DNA of 64,000 nucleotides from Antedon mediterranea (taxonomy: Eukaryota > Echinodermata > Crinoidea > Comatulida > Antedonidae), in NCBI RefSeq assembly GCF_964355755.1, contig NC_092671.1, forward strand, positions 16,339,501 through 16,403,500, in the 5' to 3' direction. The first letter of the stretch is position 1. Every line of letters starts with the position of its first letter. Positions 37,253 through 48,818 of this stretch are shown here, in pieces. The position numbers were made by a program, and so were the translations under genes. Below the pieces are notes generated by a model. That model did no database searches. It saw only the letters and a list, made by a program, of their open reading frames with translations, and was not told where the DNA came from.

Positions 37253-37939
37253 ATATTTACGTCACATAAAATGTTTACTACTGATTTTTAAACAAAAATA
37301 ATTTATAATATATTATTATTTCTTAAATTATTAAATAGAATATCGATGATAAAAAAAAAGCATCATTTAATGAAGAAAGAACGATAATTAAAACTGTTGC
37401 GTCTAAAAGGGGAGAGGCGTTTTTTGTAAGAATATTTCTTGTTTAGGCCAAATGTAGACATATTATTCAAAAATATTCTTATAATAATTGTTTACTAAAT
37501 AGGCATACTATTCAGAGACGTATACCTATTTGTTGGTGTCTGGAGAGCAGATTGGCAACAACAACGTTCGTACGACAGCAGACCTGTGAAATGTGTGTTT
37601 CGAAAGTTCTCCAAAGACCCTATCATTCAAAGTGAAATAATTAAGATAGTCGTCAAACAATTAAAAACGATGCCTTGTCAGTAGCCTACGCCTAGATCAT
37701 GTAGTCCTGTTTCACGTTTTACGGCATTTACATTCAATTCCATAAAATAATGCATGAATAAGGACTTACATTATTTTGGCTTAGATCATTATTGTGCATA
37801 TAAAGTATTTGTAATGACATGTTTGTTCATTCATTTCTATACTTACTTTGTTTACCTCCCCAAGGAGGTATATGTAATCGGTAGCGTGTGTTTGTTTGTT
37901 ACTTTGCAAAAAGAATTTTGCCAAGTATAGTGTATTCAC

Positions 37940-38036
37940 TTTGTTTGTATGTATGTATGTATGTATGTATGTATGTATGTATGTATGTATGTATGTGTGT
38001 TTGTATGTATGTTTGTATGTATGTTTGTTTGTTAGC
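37940..38036. repeat. (ATGT)n microsatellite
   Basis: About 20 near-perfect TGTA/ATGT tetranucleotides, with TTTG interruptions at the right end. Confidence 0.95.
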
Positions 38037-38559
38037 ACGATAGCGCCTACAGTTTTCAAGTTATCGTTCTGAATTGTGTTATGTACTTTCAGACCATGCC
38101 TATTGAAAATCAACAAAATTGGTTTATTAATAACTTCACAAATAACAAAAATGATATTATTTTCAGACCGGCTAGTGTTAAAAGATAGGAGACAATTTTC
38201 AAAAGCCGGTGAGCAGTTTTAAAGTAACACGTAAACTGAAATTACATTTTCTCGAGAACTACTTGTCCAAAAAACCTCATTTTTGGACAAGAGGCAAGGG
38301 TTATAATTTGTGATTTGTAATTTTAAAACAAAAATTGATTCAATGTACCGGCTTTTTCATACGAGTAGTTTTAAAAAACCTATTTCTTTTCAAATCACCA
38401 GTTTGTTTTTGGCGTTGCTGTTCTATTGTTATTCAAATTAAACTATTGTTAGTTGATAATTAGGTTTGTTAGTACCAGTGTGTGTCCTTCCTTATTTCAT
38501 TCTGTACATAGGTATATACTTACAGAACATGCCTATTGATTTTCAGGTAAATTTTATTT

Positions 38560-38745
38560 TATTATTTTTTTTTATTTATTCAATTTCTGCCATATACATA
38601 ACAAAGAAGACAAAACAATTATAAAAGGAGGCACGGAAAGACCAAACAGGTACTAAACACCTATGCTAGTTGGTCAACCCAAAAAACAACGGGGCTCGTC
38701 CGGGAAATGAACCCGGGGCCTCTCGCACCCAAAGCGAGAATCATG
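38560..38745 (-). mobile_element. tRNA-Pro-derived SINE, 5' truncated
   Basis: On the - strand, 38745-38691 reads as a tRNA-Pro(UGG) missing about the first 20 nt: anticodon arm TCTCGCTTTGGGTGCGAGA, T arm CCGGGTTCATTTCCCGG and acceptor strand GACGAGCCC. A body of about 130 nt follows, ending in GAATAAATAAAAAAA. It interrupts the first unit of the 37.9-40.5 kb repeat array and is absent from the equivalent place in the second unit (about 39690). It is therefore not a working tRNA gene. Confidence 0.8.
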
Positions 38746-40684
38746 ATAATTGATATATTGTTTGTCAAAAAAGCTTATCTTCCGTACGATATATTAAACA
38801 GCACGCATTCTGTCTTCTTTTAACATGGACATATTCTTTGATATGGACCAAGACATTAGTCGACTGGTCAAGTGGTTAAACTTACTACATGGGTTAAGGC
38901 AGAGGCGCCGAAAATCGGCACAGCTTCAAGACACTCCTTGATCATTATTCTGGTCAATCTTGATTTTAGAAAGGTCATTATTGCAATGCCGGAATTGTTT
39001 GTATCCAAAAATTATTTAAACAAATTATTAACCCCAGCAATATTTTATCTATGTAAAGCTAATACCTAAGGCAAAAAAAATGTATCTTTCAACATGCTCC
39101 GAGTCAGTGGATATATTTTGCCAAGTACTTCACTCAGTTTCTGAGTGCTTTCATTTGTTTGTTAGCACAATAGCGCCTATAGTTTTCAAGTTATTCTTCT
39201 GAATTTGTGGGTGTAGATAGCTATATACTTTCAGACCATGCCTATTGAAAATCAACAAAGTTCGTTTATTAACTTCACAAATAACAAAAATGATATTATT
39301 TTCAGACCGGCTAGTGTTAAAAAGGAGACAATTTTTAAAAGCCGGCGAGCAATCTTAAAGTAACAAGTGTACTGAAATTGCATTTTCTCGAGAACTACTA
39401 GTCCAAAAAACATCATTTTTGTACAAGAGGCGAGAGTTATAAATTGTGATTTGTAATTTTTAAAACATAATTTGATTTAATGTACAGGTTTATTGATACG
39501 AGTAGTTTTAAAAAACCTATTTCTTTTCAAATTCACCCGTTTGTTTTTCGCGTTGCTGTTCTATTGTTATTCAAATTAAACTATTGTTAGTTGATAATTA
39601 GTCTTTTTAGTAGTGTACTAGCGTGTGTCCTTTCTTATTTCATTCTGTACATAGGTATATACTTACAGATCATGCCTATTGATTTTCAGGAAAACTGATA
39701 TATTGGTCATGTCTCAAAAGCTTATCTTCCGTAAGATATATTAAATAGCACGCATTCGGTCTTTTTTTAACATGGACATATTCTTTGATATGGATCAAAA
39801 TATTATTCGAATGGTCAAGCGGTTAAGCTTACTACATGGGTTAAGGCATAGGCGCCGCAAATCGACACAGCTTCAAGACACTCCTCGACCATTATTCTGG
39901 TCAATCTTGATTTTAGAAAGGTCATTGTTGCAATGCCGGAATTGTTTGTATTAAAAATTATTTAAACAAATTATTAACCTTAGCAGTATTTTAACCATGT
40001 AAAGCTAATACCTAAAGAAAAAATTGTATCTTTCAACATGCTCCCAGTCAGTGGATATATTTTGCCAAGTACTTCACTCAGTTTCTGAGTGCTTTCATTT
40101 GTTTGTTTTTTTGTTAGCAGGATTACTCAAAAAATAATTACAAGATCTTTACCAAAATGAATAGACAGATAGATATGTGGTCAAGGACCATGGGACCATT
40201 TGGGACCACAGTCCCAATTCTGGACCACTTTTTAGTATACTTTTTCAGACCTGCTAGTATTAAAGGATAGCACAGAATTTTTCAAAAGCCGGCGAGCAGT
40301 CTTAAAGTAACAAGTAAACTGAAATTGCATTTTCTCGAGAACTACTTCATTTTTTAACAAGAGGCAAGAGTTATAATTTGTGATTTGTAATTTTAAAACA
40401 TAATTTGATTTAATGTGCACGTTTTTTGATGCGAGTAGTTTCAGAAACCTATTTCACTCGTTTGATTTTCGCGTTGCTGTTCTATTGTTAGTCAACTGAA
40501 GCTATTGTTAATTGAAAGGCTTGTTACATAACCATTACACCAAACTCGCATACACATGCTTGTAATGAAATTAGCCACACACACAAATATATATATATAT
40601 TTTTTTTACCGGAGAAATCTTATGTAGGAGAATTTTACAGTAGGCGGAGGTATGCACTCTCGGAGTGGCTTTCTAGTTTCATAA

Positions 40685-42180
40685 TGTACCGATACACATT
40701 AAATTCACATACACATTATGCTTTGAAGACGTACATTTTCGAGGCTGTTTTGCTAAAGTGTCGTAACAGTGTCATATGCATCTTTACATGATCCACATGA
40801 CACTGTGTCATAAACTTTTGATTATGATACTGCATCAATTATCAAATTATAGTACTGAGAACATCTAATTCCATGACTTCTACTATTCATAATACTATTT
40901 CTACTGTACCAAGGCTACAATAACTAGGCCTACTAACTTCGTTAATTAACGGAAATGAAACATGGGTAGTCTTCATGAACATTATTCCATATACCTTGCA
41001 TCATCGTTAATTTCAAATTGATATTATTGAACCTCTTGTTAAATGAAGAAGAATACGGTAATAAGGTCAGTGGTAACCAATTACACAAGAAAATAATCTG
41101 CTTTGAACTAATTTGGTATGAAAATTCATTTTCATCAATGTGTATATTAGCTTGTGTATAGTATTACACACTAAGCAACATATCGAGGAAGTGGATAACC
41201 GTACGTCTATACTGCAAGGTTAGATGTAAATGGAAGATAATTATTGTAATTCAATAAGATATCTAATAATGTTTTCGATCAAATACTTCTATTAGTTGGG
41301 AGTTTGCGCGCGGTATATACACCTGATTTAATTAGTGTATATTATTTTAATAAAACAACAATATACATAGAAAGATTGTTCTACTCATTCACGACTATTA
41401 TACTGATTAAGACCAAGCACTGTACCAATGTATTACTGATGAAGAAGAAGCCTTTAAAGTAGATTTTAAAAGCTTTTAAAAAAATAATGTAATGATCTAC
41501 GTATCCACTATAACAATCCATTCAATTGAACATATCGTATTATAAAAACTTTTAATCAGCCAGCTAATTATTTACTGGTGTTTGTTCCCTGTTGACAGAC
41601 TACTTCGATTTAAATTGATCAATAGTATTCCAAGACTTAAGGAATATAGGCCCTATATATTATTATCTACAATATAATACATTACATACCGATAAATCCA
41701 ATTGCATACAGCTTACTAGATGTAACAGAAATGCCATGATAGAAAACAATATTTTGATATTAATAATACGAAAACAAAATAATATTTAGTTTCGAGCAAA
41801 AGTTTATTTTCTTTCTTTGTCCAAAAATAACAAATATCTCACGTTAATACATTTTCAAAATTATAAATATACATGGTACCGTATTCTCTATCATAACGTA
41901 ATAATTATGTTATTACTCCATGATTCTACCAAATTATAATAACAATTAAAAATCGTCAATTTTGTGTTGACGTGTTCGATTCACAATTTTAGATTGTATG
42001 ATCGGCGTTATATAAACAGAGACTATTTACCGCCAAAATTGCAATGACAAACATCCGACTGGCGTTCTGGTTTAACGTCAGTGCGTCGACGACGTGGTGT
42101 ACACGGAGTGGCATCTCGAATCTGCCCTCATCTTGGTACATTTGTTTGTAACTGGAGCATCAAGTTATTATTTTATTGTG
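40685..42180. other. Gene-less stretch
   Basis: AT-rich to about 42000. 42050-42150 is GC-richer, with a TATAAAC phrase at about 42011, but no exon or family is recognised; frames there run into the MITE. Confidence 0.5.
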
Positions 42181-42183
42181 TTA

Positions 42184-42363
42184 AAGGTCTTTCACACCTG
42201 TTCCGGTACGGCGCCGGAAAATCCAATCGAACGTCGATGTTTCGTTTTCACGCGGCTACGCGCATATCGATTGGCTCATAGCCGCGTGGAGCGTCATGAA
42301 AAAGAAACATTGATGTTCGATTCGCCGGACCGGAAGCGTGCCGGAACAGGTGTGAAAGACCCT
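42184..42363. mobile_element. MITE family 3, copy 2, TTA duplication
   Basis: A 180-bp close relative of the element at 36027-36207, flanked by TTA at 42181-42183 and 42364-42366. Short open frames across it are by-products of its GC-rich palindrome and are not genes. Confidence 0.85.
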
Positions 42364-42937
42364 TTACTTCTGAATTAATTTCCATATAGAAGCTAAAAAA
42401 ATAAACTTAGGCCTATTTCCAAAAAAGCAGTAAAGGGAAATATAAATGGGCGCGGCGCTGCAACAGTGGTAATAATAAGGGCCTACTTAAGAATACCAAA
42501 CATTTTAATGACATTATTGTTTGTCTAATTCTGTTATGAAACAATGAATTACGGAATGACGCCGATGATTTTTAAATATCTAGAACAGACCAGTATTCAA
42601 ACTTCTTGATTTGAGAGGTCAATAAAATGTGTCTGTGACGTAATATCGTGCGTGTGTCGTGATCTGAAATAAAACAAAAATTATTATGGTAATGTCGAAT
42701 CATTAATCAAACTGAACTTTTGATCCAAATTATCTGTAAAAGAACAAATTAATCATTCATCTGAGTCAATATATAAAAATGTCAAAATTAAATGAATGAG
42801 GGAAAAAAAATTAAAATTCATAGCTTGTCAATCATGATAAAAATGAAATAAAAATATTAATTACACAGCGTATTAAATTATTATTTAAAATTGAAAGTAG
42901 AATTATTAGAATACAACAATGGAGATTATTATTTTTG

Positions 42938-42998
42938 TGACGTACGTGAGCACCAAGCTAAAATGCATAAAAGGCAGTCGCTTGTTCAGCCCCCGTCA
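42938..42998 (+). promoter_or_regulatory. Promoter-like CRE + TATA arrangement
   Basis: TGACGTAC at 42938, GCATAAAAGGC at 42965 and an initiator-like TTCAGCC about 20 nt later, in a locally less AT-rich patch. No downstream exon is recognised, so this may be the promoter of an unseen transcript or chance. Confidence 0.25.
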
Positions 42999-42999
42999 G

Positions 43000-44075
43000 G
43001 AATGTTAGAGTAGGTCTTTGTTATTATTATTTATTTCTATTATAAATACTTAAAGATTATTTTCTGAAATGCCAAAGGGGGATAAACAATTAAGACCTTT
43101 TTGGCGTGTCATATTTTAATTTTGGTAAAATGTATAAATTAATATTAGGCCTATAACAACAGCGGCACAAACAAATCGCAAACATACATACATATCGAAA
43201 AAATACAAGAAAAAATTAAATCATTATAGCAAATACTTCATAATTCATGCCTTTTTTATATATCTTTTACTAAACTTATTAAATACATCATAAAGAGGAT
43301 TAGGCTAAACTTTGGGTCATTAATAAATTAGTCAGAGTTACCAAAAGTTAACATTAATTTTACACCAGAAATCAAAAGATATCAATGATTAAACTACTCG
43401 TGTTAGATCATGGCACTTTCAAGATTAAACAACGTTTTGACTCGCTGATAATACATTTAGGCATAGTAGGCCTATATAAAAAAGAAATGGATTATGAGAA
43501 TGAAAGGTGAAATAATTGGACTTTAGAGTATTTTACAAATGCGATTGATTGGAGTCAGTGTCCTACAATAAATACAATATTACTTTAATTAGTATTACAT
43601 AATTTCTAAATTTTATCAATTTCGTGAATAAAAAAATGCAATCTAAAATATATATACTTTATATACATATCAATCATATCCTGCTAGTTTGTTAACTTGA
43701 AATAATGGTAATGTTGACGTGGTATTAAAACAATTGCGACATAAAGCGTTTTTAATACGTACAATAAACCAGAATCACTGTGTCATAAAAGTGTCACATC
43801 CGATATAAACATCTATAAAAATGACTGTATTTAGCTCTCAGCAGTACTACATTCAAATTCAAACGAGTATATAATATGACGACCGAAAAAAGAAAGCTTC
43901 TTGAATCCAATCATTTTACATCGATTGTAATTGTTATAGGTTTTGTTCAGTTGTCTTGGATTGTTGTCAAATTATTATCCTATAATCACAACTAATATTA
44001 TAGACACCTTAATACTAGTAGAACAATTGCCGTCATCAAGTAAAATTACACCCATCACAATCATATTATTGGATC
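43000..44075. other. Gene-less AT-rich stretch
   Basis: Nothing recognised besides TAGGCCTA palindromes. Confidence 0.55.
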
Positions 44076-44077
44076 TA

Positions 44078-44303
44078 AGGCCGTGTTTCCGCAGCCAAAA
44101 AAACATTATCGGTTAATTTTTTAACCAATAAAGTGCGCATGGTTAGTCATTACCAAACAACCAGATGCCCAATCACAACGCAACAATTTGTCCTTCAGGT
44201 CAAAGGTTAAAAATTATCACATTTTATCCGATAATTATCCGGTTAAACCCCGTTTCCACAGGCAGTTTATCGGTTAATTATCGGTTAAGTTTTAGCTGCG
44301 GAC
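44078..44303. mobile_element. MITE-like inverted-repeat element
   Basis: AAGGCCGTGTTTCCGCAGC at the left is complementary, with gaps, to GCTGCGGACATACGGCCT at the right. The inner TTATCGGTTAAT motifs are also repeated on both arms. The target duplication is not clear. Confidence 0.55.
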
Positions 44304-44304
44304 A

Positions 44305-45478
44305 TACGGCCTATACATAAACCGTTATCGTACAACCATGACTATTGGACTAGGTTTTGTTGAGTCAAGAAAAGAGAAAGCCATTCTTATCTACCGACAG
44401 AATAGGCATTTCATTTCTAAAACTGCATACGGCTTACTCTACAATCCACACCGTCTGTTGTTCGGTGACGAATCATTCTTCATTACGCTACCAAATCTAC
44501 GCGAATCTACTTTTACTATGGTGTTAATATAATATAACATAAGTCGTTTCATTAATGTATTATTATATAGTATTCTAACAGTCAAAGGGAAGCTCTAAAT
44601 TACCAGGCGACAATACTGCACGGAAAGATAATACAAGTGCGCATTGTAAAAATTATGATCAGATCTAATTTGTTTGTGGAATAAGAAAACTGAAATATTC
44701 AACATTTATTCTAGTAATTAATTGTAAATCACAGATTCTTTACTAGGCAAACTTAATAATACCGTCTAATCACTGCAGCATCTTATTCCAGTTAAGAAGA
44801 TAAGTACGCATAATAAATTTAATAGTATATTTCAAATTTGCTTTCAACGTGACGACGATATAACAAAACGATGCAATAGCCAATGTCATCATGTAAAAAT
44901 TATAATATATTTTTTATTTTTTTAGAAAACAGGTCTGATAATTAGTGTTTCCTTAAGATGCTATTATGAATCTGGACCACGATGGTACCATTATCTACTT
45001 GCCTGATTGTTATTATTTTCAAACACTTAGTATCCTAGTTATCGTTAGCAATTTCTCTTTAAATCGAAATCCCGGTTCAAAAGCCTCTACTTAATGAAAG
45101 TTCTACAGACTAGTACGTCTTTGTTAAATACATCCACCTACCTCACTAAAGAGCAGTTTTGACTGGTTTAATTTTGATTCATAACGTGCGCTATCAGGGC
45201 TATAAACAGATTAATCATAATTCTGTGGATGGCTAATGTCTATTGATTCATAATCCTTCTTAATTCGTTCGCAACTTCCATAACTCATTGATAGAATAGG
45301 ACATTTGATCTACGAATCTAGGCGGTAAGCTTTCATGTTCTATAGAAATATAATCATGAAATACTCATCTGAAGCCTATGATGATGTAATAGCAATTATA
45401 TGCAGGCCTATATAAGGAGTGTTTTTAAATAGTAAAATACCAAGAAAACGACTAACATTAGTAATGTTTGAATGATGA
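44305..45478. other. Gene-less AT-rich stretch
   Basis: A 64-codon frame at 44338 starts next to the inverted-repeat element and has no family signs. Nothing else seen. Confidence 0.5.
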
Positions 45479-45479
45479 A

Positions 45480-45960
45480 TAAACGATGATGGTGATGATG
45501 ATGATAAAAAATGATGATATTGTTGTTGATGCTGATGAAGAAGAGGATGAAAAATGACGATGTTGTTGTTGATGATGATGATGAAGAAGAAAAATAGGAC
45601 AAAAAATGATGATGTTGTTGATGATGAAAGAAGAAGATGATGATGATGATGAAGAAGAAGATGAGGATAAAAATTGATGACGTTGATTATGATGATGTTA
45701 AAGATGATGATGAAAAATGTTGATAATGAAGAAGAGAATGAAAAATGATGATGATGAAGAGGAAGAAAAATGATGATGTTAATGATAAGGATGATGATGA
45801 AGAGGACGAAAAATGATGTTGTTGATGATGACGATGGCTATAGGTAAGGAGGATGATAATGAATAGGATAATTACGACAGGGATGATGAAAAAATTGTTT
45901 TTTTAAAATATGTTGATGATGATGATAATGATGGTGACAAGAGTTGATATCGATATACTT
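45480..45960. repeat. GAT/GAA-rich trinucleotide tract
   Basis: About 480 bp of GATGATGAT, GAAGAAGAA and GTTGTTGAT runs broken by AAAAATGATGATGTTG, a higher-order phrase that recurs at least six times. Open frames here are of Ser/His/Asp-rich simple sequence and are not credited. Confidence 0.85.
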
Positions 45961-46225
45961 AAATAAACATATGATGGCGATAACGGTCAATGATGACGTG
46001 TTAAACTGTTTTAAAATTATATTATTACACATACATTACGTTCAATTGCTTTTACTCTAAAGAAAATTAAAAAGCATTCAGAAATGTCACCTAAATTGAA
46101 TACTTGAAGTTGTTTACGTCTGCTTCAAAGGGATGATGATGTTTGATGTAAACACTTTTTAGTTTTTCTATTTAACTGATTTATATTAGATATATACTCG
46201 ACTTTTTTTTATGGACAATTGTTAT

Positions 46226-46744
46226 GTAAACCGCCACTTACCGGTGATATGTTGTGTGTAAACCGCCACTTACCGGTGATATGTTGTGTGTAAACCGCCA
46301 CTTACCGGTGATATGTTGTGTGTAAACCGCCACTTACCGGTGATATGTTGTGTGTAAACCGCCACTTACCGGTGATATGTTGTATGTAAACCGCCACTTA
46401 CCGGTGATATGTTGTGTGTAAACCGCCACTTACCGGTGATATGTTGTGTGTAAACCGCCACTTACCGGTGATATGTTGTGTGTAAACCGCCACTTACCGG
46501 TGATATGTTGTGTGTAAACCGCCACTTACCGGTGATATGTTGTGTGTAAACCGCCACTTACCGGTGATATGTTGTGTGTAAACCGCCACTTACCGGTGAT
46601 ATGTTGTGTGTAAACCGCCACTTACCGGTGATATGTTGTGTGTAAACCGCCACTTACCGGTGATATGTTGTGTGTAAACCGCCACTTACCGGTGATATGT
46701 TGTGTGTAAACCGCCACTTACCGGCGATATGTTGTGTGTAAACC
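46226..46744. repeat. 32-bp minisatellite, 16 full copies
   Basis: Unit GTAAACCGCCACTTACCGGT + GATATGTTGTGT. Sixteen full copies run at an exact 32-nt step and a partial GTAAACC closes the array. Only two single-base variants are visible (TGTGT to TGTAT near 46384; CCGGTG to CCGGCG in the last full copy). No frame stays open in a gene-like way. Confidence 0.97.
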
Positions 46745-47154
46745 TAATCTAAAATGTTCTTCTTTTGTTGTCTTTGTGCAACGACATAAATTTACAAAAC
46801 AGTTCGAAGTAAACAAGATTCATATGACATTATTATTTTTAGTATTTTTATTCATTAGCATTATCAAGAATTGCCAAAAGCGAAATTAATCCGTTGTCTA
46901 TGTCTGCAGCAATGATCATACTATTTTTCAAAAACCACAATACAGTGCGTTTTCCCTTTTATTTATTTTATACTTTGTAGATTCGGAGAACTGGCAAAAT
47001 GTAATTATTCATTCATATTTAATAACATTATATTGATTAGATTATGATAAAATGTCAACATTTTTAGTTAAAGGTATTTACAAATCCTGACCATTATGAA
47101 TAATATATAAACGTATTTATATATTAATCCAAAGGCAAATTACTGAAAATATGA

Positions 47155-47300
47155 CAATGCTGTGGGTATCAGTGGCTGGATCTCAATGGAGATACAAAAA
47201 AAAGCTAAAAGCTAAATCAAAACGATAAAGAAAAACAGCCAGAAAAGTTCGCAGAGCTTTCCAGCAACACTAGCCCTTCATCAGTGCAAGTGAAGGAATT
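47155..47300 (-). repeat. Dispersed repeat with hammerhead-like motif, copy 2
   Basis: Shares ATGCTGTGGGTATCAGTGGC and the following segment with 19845-19990. On the - strand it has CTGATGA (47284-47278), a short stem-loop AGGGC ... GCT, then GAAA (47261-47258), so both conserved core strands of a hammerhead are present. Penelope-like and related retroelements are known to carry such ribozymes. No element body or enzyme is seen here. Confidence 0.6.
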
Positions 47301-47304
47301 TGGA

Positions 47305-48815
47305 TAACGTCATAGTATAAGAACTGGCAAGTGCTGCCTGGGTGGACAGGAATAAAAGAAATACAACAAAGGGTGACAGGGTGGAGTCTGAATAAGAGTA
47401 GAAAACAAAGAAGGTAGCTTGGTAGAGATATAAACAATTTGGGAATTTAACTAAAAAACAGCTTAAATTTATGTATTATTATATATTTAATATTTTTGAA
47501 GAACAGAAATGTATTAATATAAATTATGTAAATCATTAGAGGTGTTGATCGATTCGTAGTGGGTTAACTATGCTTAAAAACTAACCTACTGATTGTCTCA
47601 ATCAATACTGTACACAGCTGCTGTATTCAAAATTAAAACTATAGATCTAAAAAAGAACCACGTGCAACTAAACTAAATATATTTATCTGTTCAAGAAAGT
47701 TTCATCAGCGTTTCCAAACAACTAACATTGTTAATTTGCATGGTGCATATATGAAGGCCGATCAATAAACTAAGATTGTTTATTTATTGTTGATAAATTA
47801 ATTTTAAAAACACCTTATTGAATTAAGGGTAATATTATTTGAAGAATATAGGCCATTTTATCATAATTACTGTATGTTACCGTATTGTTCGTAAATGGAA
47901 TTTGTTTCCTAATTATTTGGCATAACTGCTTTTTTGGGTATATACATTATCTGAACAATTCAGTACAGTATCCAAGTTCTATAGAAAACAATACCGTGGA
48001 TATACCATTTATCTACATAATAACTGATATTAAGAAGAGTGTGATACTTTGCAATGTACAATATAAGGAATTCTCCAGAAAACTATGCAATGTACAATAT
48101 AAGGAATTCTCCAGAAAACTATACATTAAATAAACAAATTATCAGTCCTAAAGCCTGTATTCAGATCTAGTAGATCAGATCAAATAGTTATAACTAAATA
48201 AGTCGCCAAGATTGCAGCAAACTGAAAATATATAATGGATAATAGGATGTCTCTGAGAAGGCCAGTCATTATAATGAACCATTACATAGTAATATAGGCG
48301 TTATTGAAAAATCTATAGACAATTCTGTACATCAGTAATCCAAGGTTTAGTAACAAAACAATCGAAAAATATCGTTTAAGAAAAATGAACCTCATGCGTA
48401 CAATATCTATCGGTATGAATGAAGAAAGAATAAATACACGCCTACTCTAAAAGAGAAAACAAAATGATTATACAATGTTCGTTGACTTCAAATCTTGTTA
48501 AAAAAAAACCTAAAGATACAAAGTATAAATATACACTATAAATAAATGCACGTCAAACAAATATCTGGTCAATTAATCCTTTTCTGACGATTGTTTGTTT
48601 GCATCAAAGCGATTATATCGAACTACTTTGACGACATATCACCTGGGTCGTATTGTAGCATAATTGTGTTTGTCCAATATGATAAATGTATGATATTGCC
48701 TAAGTTGCTGTTGATAAATCATTCATTTTTTTCTAACTTGCATCTGAGTAAATCATTCAGCAGCCTAAACAAGTTAAATGTACTACCATTTTCTACTATA
48801 TTATAGGCGCGGAAT
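47305..48815. other. Gene-less stretch downstream of luqin-like gene B
   Basis: Probably includes the 3' UTR of gene B (- strand). The 36-bp duplication at 48051 is the only structure noted. Confidence 0.5.
48051..48122. repeat. Perfect 36-bp tandem duplication
   Basis: TGCAATGTACAATATAAGGA followed by ATTCTCCAGAAAACTA occurs twice in direct succession without a change. Confidence 0.9.
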
Positions 48816-48818
48816 CCT

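Larger units (their letters stand above)
37855..40680. repeat. Array of about 1.1-kb repeat units, three rounds
   Basis: GATAGCGCCTACAGTTTTCA (38040), its relative at 39168, and the segment from TTTCAGACC (40244) head three rounds of the same text: ACTTTCAGACCATGCC, CATTTTCTCGAGAACTACT, TTCGCGTTGCTGTTCTATTG, and (rounds 1 and 2) CACGCATTC with AACATGGACATATTC. Round 1 carries a SINE (38560-38745) absent from round 2; round 3 is cut short. The outer edges are GGAGGTATATGTAATCGGT (37864) and GCGGAGGTATGCACTCTCGG (40644). Scattered open frames (38872, 39772) lie in equivalent parts of rounds 1 and 2 but differ in frame, so I do not call a gene. Confidence 0.75.

Noticed and set aside
38691-38745. 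tRNA-Pro gene
   Set aside because: About 20 nt of the 5' end (acceptor and D arm) are missing, and the sequence runs on into a SINE body with a retroposon tail.
42081-42378. Two overlapping + strand open frames
   Set aside because: Most of their length is the GC-rich palindromic MITE at 42184-42363; no start context, splice sites or family signs.
45408-46032. Ser/His-rich small proteins on the - strand
   Set aside because: Pure translation of GAT/GAA trinucleotide repeats.
46226-46744. CRISPR array
   Set aside because: The 32-bp units are directly adjacent with no unique spacers, and the genome is animal.
48211-48235. Alternative terminal exon of gene B (acceptor near 48226)
   Set aside because: It also gives a short tail and stop, but lies farther away with a weaker acceptor context and no branch-site match as good as that at 48852. 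Not fully excluded.
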